Assembly: GCA_032622095.1 (NCBI GenBank)
Contig: CP136066.1
Coordinates: 111,619,319 to 111,683,318 of the forward strand
Origin: Siphonodentalium dalli
Lineage: Eukaryota > Mollusca > Scaphopoda > Gadilida > Siphonodentaliidae
Reading direction: 5' to 3'
Length of the DNA stretch: 64,000 nucleotides
Every line of letters starts with the position of its first letter. Position 1 is the stretch's first letter. Of the stretch, positions 60,370 through 64,000 are shown one piece after another. The notes beneath the pieces were generated by a model. It did not search any database. It saw nothing but the letters and a program-made list of their open reading frames with translations, and had not been told where the DNA came from. A program made the position numbers and the translations under genes.

Positions 60370-60953
60370 AATATGTTGATGATACGAAAAAATGGAATTA
60401 CAGCTTGAAATTTCAACCAACTGATGAGTGTAGTGCCCAGATACACCATACCGGAACCAGCCACTGGGTATTATCGACAAAAGAAAGCGACGGCCATGTA
60501 CGACTATATGATAGTGCCTTCAAGAATAAATTGTCAGCGTCAACGACAATCCAGCTGGGGCAACTGTACAACAGCAACAACATCATCATACCCAGCATCC
60601 AGCAGCAAACGAACTCCGTCGACTGTGGTATATTCTCTTTAGCGTTTTTGGTAGAATTTTGTACAACCCAGAAAACTGGTAACACTTCTTTTATAAATGT
60701 TAAATTACGCCAACACCTTTTAGATTGTTTGGAACAGAAATGCTTCTCCACATTTCCTTCAAGGAAGAAGCAAATGAAACTCAGTAAGAAGCATGTATTA
60801 ACGTATGAATTGGAACTAGATTGTGATAAATGCCGTTTGCCAAATTTATTTGATGACATGGTCGAATGCTCTGTAGAGGATTGTGAGTCATGGGTACACC
60901 ATATGTGTACAGGTGAACCCCAGAGTTATATATGCAACAGTTGTTCAGTTTGA
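60369..60953 (+). CDS. Ulp1-type (C48) cysteine protease core with PHD finger, transposon-encoded
   Basis: The open frame starts just after attgttag, a likely splice acceptor, and ends at TGA 60951-60953 (194 codons). No ATG lies near the start, so an upstream exon is expected. Numbering from Glu at 60369, the Ulp1/adenain catalytic set is present: His32 (TSHWVLS), Asp48 (RLYDSAF) and the QTNSVDCG box with Gln80 and Cys86. A Lys-rich linker follows. The end is a C4HC3 PHD-type zinc finger: CDKC, ECSVEDC, ESWVHHMC and YICNSC. Family knowledge: C48 proteases of this kind occur in Polinton and other large DNA transposons and may cut SUMO-like or virion-type substrates; PHD fingers usually read histone tails. 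The frame sits between 288-bp inverted repeats. The protease looks short at its N-terminus, so the element is probably an internally deleted derivative. Confidence 0.75.
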   Translation, partial: EYVDDTKKWNYSLKFQPTDECSAQIHHTGTSHWVLSTKESDGHVRLYDSAFKNKLSASTTIQLGQLYNSNNIIIPSIQQQTNSVDCGIFSLAFLVEFCTTQKTGNTSFINVKLRQHLLDCLEQKCFSTFPSRKKQMKLSKKHVLTYELELDCDKCRLPNLFDDMVECSVEDCESWVHHMCTGEPQSYICNSCSV

Positions 60954-60983
60954 TCAAAATTATAAATTATGTTTATTGCTATA

Positions 60984-61101
60984 CATGATGAATCCTACTT
61001 ATGCCCAACTAACCTTGGGATCAGTCACAGTTAGTGGCACACGCTGAACGTGGAGTCCCTTGGTATCGGGAAACGAGGACATAAGTAGGATTCTAATCAT
61101 G
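60984..61101 (+). ncRNA. Putative structured RNA unit 1 inside the C48-PHD element
   Basis: The closing stem is GAATCCTACTTATG (60990-61003) with its exact complement at 61080-61093, extended by CATGAT/ATCATG after a 2-nt bulge. Inside are GUCAC-AGUUA-GUGGC and CACG-CUGAA-CGUG hairpins, CUAAC that could pair with GUUAG, and CCUUG that could pair with CGAGG. The unit is shared with 61121-61240. No known RNA class is recognised. Confidence 0.4.
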
Positions 61102-61120
61102 ATTATTTAAATGTTGATAT

Positions 61121-61240
61121 ATATTATAATTCAACTGATGCCTAACTCACCTTGAGGCCAGTCACCGTTAGTGACGCACGCTGAACGTGTTGCTCCTTGG
61201 TAAACGTATCGGAAAACGAGGTAGACATCAGTCGGATTAT
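61121..61240 (+). ncRNA. Putative structured RNA unit 2, paralogue of unit 1
   Basis: Same interior order as unit 1: ccuaacucaccuug, GUCAC-CGUUA-GUGAC, the identical CACGCUGAACGUG hairpin, CCUUGG...CGAGG. The closing stem is a different sequence, ACTGATG (61134-61140) with CATCAGT (61226-61232), then ATAAT/ATTAT. The pairing is kept while the bases differ, which argues for selection on structure. Confidence 0.4.
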
Positions 61241-61534
61241 TATAGTGTCATTAATATGTAAATAATATATTAATAATGTACTAATATCACGTTTATTTCA
61301 GGTGTTATTAATGTTTTTCAAGTTTATAATTTCAGGTGCAGTTCACGGCGAAGAAGATGGAAGTCAAGATAAAAAACGGCCCTTTTCAGGGCCATACACA
61401 TTCTCCTAAAGAGTAATCTTTAAAATTGCTAAACCTTCATATATTGCTTAATAAAAGTCATTGTTTGTTTTTATTCCCCACTACTTGCCCTTTGATCTTC
61501 ATGTGACCCACCACTGACTTAATCCAATCAGCCG

Positions 61535-61822
61535 CCTAACAATAGCAATTAACAGCTAATTAGCGACTCGGCGGCCGGCTCGGCTGATTCCAACTACAAC
61601 TTTTAGTGTGCTGGAGAACGAAAAAAGTCGATAAAAGTTGAAATATAAGACTTACAAATTTTCTTTTTAGTTTTTTTAATTTGTAAGTGGCATAACTTTC
61701 CACAAACCAAAATTCATCACTATTGGAATCATATTAACGACAATAAACGAAATTGAAAGTCCCAACTACACATTTTACTGGGCTCGGGCTCGGACTCGGA
61801 CTACAACTATTAGTGTGTCCCC
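61535..61822 (-). repeat. Right terminal inverted repeat of the C48-PHD element
   Basis: Reverse complement of 60082-60369 with only scattered differences, for example gctgttaattgc against gttgttaattgc. High arm identity suggests recent activity or conversion. Confidence 0.9.
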
Positions 61823-61921
61823 ATTTTTGGGCCATCGAATTAATCGGGTGAAAATTCTGTCTTGATTCAACGCATCGAATTTTTCGATACTAAATTCTCA
61901 TTTCGGCCAATTTGGCGAACC

Positions 61922-61964
61922 CCTTAAGCTGGGACTAGTATATATACTAGTCCCAGCCTTAAGG
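61922..61964. repeat. Short near-perfect palindrome
   Basis: ccttaagctgggactagtat followed by its complement, one unpaired base. Lies 100 bp right of the C48-PHD element. Confidence 0.75.
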
Positions 61965-62486
61965 TACGCAATTTGATTGACATAATGTGCACATTGTCGA
62001 CATTAGCGTTCCTATGTCGTTTGGCGCCAAACCAAGTCTATGGGGTCCTACTAAACAACGAACATAAACGAACACAGGTCCAAAAGGCGGAGTAGAAGGG
62101 TGAAATTTTGTTTGTGGGTGCTCGTGCGGGTCCAATATATGTGTATGTGGTGTTATTTCCAACTATGATGACTTATTTTTTGAGTTATTAGCATTATTTT
62201 AAAACAAAACTACTAGACAACGAACACAAACGAACATAAGATTAGATGCAGTGCAAAGGCTACCATGCAGGTGTTAATTAACTACGGCTTACTCTGTCTC
62301 CTTGTTTTTACTGCAAGATGATTGACAAATATATGTGACAACAGACGATACCTTACATCATTTATGGAAAGACTAAAGACGAAAGTTTCCAATGCTAGAA
62401 AACAAAATTCAACAATTCCGAAATGTTGGACAAATAAAAATTATGAAAGCATTCAAGAGGGTATCACCCCCCCCCCCCCTCCCCCC

Positions 62487-62575
62487 TGAATCCTGAATAC
62501 GAGTTAATTTTGGGGGGTGAATCCTGAATACGAGTTAATTTTGGGGGGTGAATCCTGAATACATGTTAAGAAATA
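62487..62575 (+). repeat. 31-bp direct repeat, three units
   Basis: gaatcctgaatacgagttaa + ttttggggggt, third unit ending acatgttaag. Follows a poly-C run. Confidence 0.85.
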
Positions 62576-62651
62576 ATACATAGAAGTTACATAGACACAT
62601 TATGATGCCGGTCGCGTTATGAGGCCGTTATGATACCATTAATGATACTTT

Positions 62652-62790
62652 ATGACCAGGGACGTGGCTAGAGGGTTTCCGTTGGGGGGTGTCCACCTTG
62701 GGAAATTCCAACTGCACCTCCTCCTTGAGTCAGAATCAGACCGAACACAAGTTTTGCATAATTCCATTTGCACCCCCCTCCTTGCACCTC
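62652..62790. repeat. accagggacgtggc dispersed repeat, with C/G runs
   Basis: gaccagggacgtggctagag, then ttggggggtgtcca and cacccccctccttg. Partner copy at 63553 (ctagggacgtggctagaagt). Confidence 0.6.
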
Positions 62791-63552
62791 AGAGGCGTTA
62801 TTTCGCTAAAATCCGATTCAGATTCTGGATTCAGATTACAGATTGGTCCCCGTACGACTTGGTTCGGCAAAAGAACAGACCAGAAATTGGCAGAATCAGT
62901 AAACGAACAGACCGTAATCTCAATTTCGTGGTAATCCGATTGGGATTCGGATTCCGATTACGGACTCAAATGTTCGTAATGTAAACAAACCGAGATTTCG
63001 CCACCTCAGAGTTTAAAAACACAATAAAACATAAGAATCCGTCTCTTGTGTACAAATTATTGCAGAATATAAACGATCTATATCACAGAATTTTAAATGC
63101 GGAGACAAATTTGTTTTATTAAATGTAAACTGGGAGAATATTACTGAAATTAGCCAAATAATAACGCTATTGATAGTAACGCTGGGGGAGCACTTTGGTT
63201 GATGGCGAAGCAATTGCAAATCATTGTTGATTGTCACTTTCATATGTCCATTTCATAATTCCATCCTTAAAATACCGCCCGAACGCATGTCGATTTCGAA
63301 TTCGGCGGATACGTCACCATTGACCGAATTCATATGAACCTGCATGGATATGTCTTCTGTTGTGTTCGTTATTATAATGTTTCTTCTTATTCAAGAAATA
63401 GTAGGATTATATGGTATCGATGGATTATCAGATACACGTATGTACTATCATCAAGTCTTAAAGTTATAGCAATTTCATGTTTAACATGTTTTGTTTCGTT
63501 AAATGCAGTCGTTTTGCACAATAGTCTCTGTATAGACAACAGACACATGTTC

Positions 63553-63610
63553 TAGGGACGTGGCTAGAAGTTTCCTAAAATTTCCGGCCAACTGCACCCC
63601 CCCCCCCCCA
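63553..63610. repeat. gggacgtggctaga repeat ending in poly-C
   Basis: gggacgtggctagaagtttc ... ccggccaactgcacc and a run of C. Second copy of the 62652 motif, about 900 bp away. Confidence 0.65.
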
Positions 63611-64000
63611 ATCTGAAAAACACTAAGATTGGAAAATTACCAACTTTTACTGGTTGAAAAAAATCAAACAATGAGAACAATGCCAACCTATATATGGTGT
63701 CAAATTAATGTCCAACTAATGTTGTGTCATGCATGAAATTTCCGACTGCTGGAATGTACCAAAGTTTAGTTTAGATATATTTATTTCAAATATATGTCAA
63801 ATTTAGATAACACAAGATATATAACACATACATTTTATGCATACAAAGGAATTGGGGGACAAGTACTGACTCACTTAAGGGTACCCCCTCTCCCATATGT
63901 TATTACACTGAAAAAATAAATAATTAGTAATGGCAAAGCAACATGACTACCAAAACAAGTTGAACATATATACAGATCACTGGACACCCCCTCTCCCGAG

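Larger units (their letters stand above)
60082..61822. mobile_element. 1741-bp DNA transposon with 288-bp inverted repeats and 6-bp target duplication
   Basis: The left end GGGGACACACTAATAGTTG and the right end, its reverse complement, begin nearly identical 288-bp arms (60082-60369 and 61535-61822). ATTTTT flanks both ends (60076-60081 and 61823-61828), a clean 6-bp duplication. It carries the C48-PHD frame and two RNA-like repeat units. Long arms, a 6-bp duplication and a C48 protease recall Polinton/Maverick, but the GGGG ends and small size do not settle the superfamily, and no polymerase, integrase or transposase is present. Confidence 0.88.
61829..64000. other. Right edge, repeats and no gene
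   Basis: Holds the palindrome at 61922, poly-C at about 62467, the 31-bp repeats and two gggacgtggc repeats. A 110-codon frame at 62652-62984 lies on repeat sequence and is not supported. Confidence 0.5.

Noticed and set aside
60413-60859. 148-codon frame on the - strand
   Set aside because: Antisense shadow of the C48-PHD frame, which has the catalytic and zinc-binding residues.
62652-62984. 110-codon frame
   Set aside because: Runs over the gggacgtggc repeat and its C/G tracts; no domain.

Overview
This is AT-rich, intron-dominated animal DNA. The only gene I recognise with confidence is the 3' part of an RNA-binding-protein gene of the RBPMS / couch potato / MEC-8 family on the + strand. 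Its exons are short, its introns run from about 4 to 16.5 kb, and the introns are packed with palindromic miniature transposons (MITEs). A block with the AGCTCACCTGAGACGAAG opening and CCGTCCGTC microsatellites at about 42 kb, long C/G homopolymers and a two-RRM family member all suggest a marine lophotrochozoan, most likely a mollusc. The species cannot be named from this window.

Gene layout: 1-11022 is intron or upstream sequence with no coding I can support, and the first RRM must lie to the left of the window. Coding exons are 11023-11165 (the conserved ALFPHTPEAWAPHP segment), 27706-27919 (linker and start of the second RRM, LFVANL), 36621-36690 (RNP1, PVAFVEF), 40872-40982 (end of the RRM) and 45841-45909 (last codons and stop). 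The 3' UTR has polyadenylation signals at 46060 and 46434. Splice phases agree at every junction from 27919 onward. They do not agree between 11165 and 27706, so either a small exon is unseen or 11023-11165 is a frame-switching cassette exon. A 166-codon open frame on the - strand at 32566-33066 lies in the second intron and is unidentified.

Mobile DNA: (A) 17 copies of a Tc1/mariner-type palindromic MITE with TACAGTAATGC ends and TA target sites. (B, C, D) Three MITE families that all begin TTAACCCTTT and insert at TTAA, as piggyBac-like elements do. (E) A hAT-like MITE with GCAGAATGAGGTCCCCAGAG arms and an 8-bp target duplication. There is also a fold-back Tc1-like element at 12601-13469, a CAC-ended element with a 5-bp duplication at 57330-58219, several long inverted repeats, degenerate tandem arrays and many long poly-C/poly-G runs. 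Nested copies give a clear order of insertions and confirm the target sites.

The right-hand 18 kb (46.5-64 kb) is apparently intergenic. Its most unusual object is a 1741-bp element at 60082-61822 with 288-bp terminal inverted repeats and a 6-bp target duplication. It encodes a Ulp1-type (C48) cysteine-protease core joined to a C4HC3 PHD finger, followed by two related, apparently structured RNA-like units whose closing stems differ in sequence but keep base pairing.
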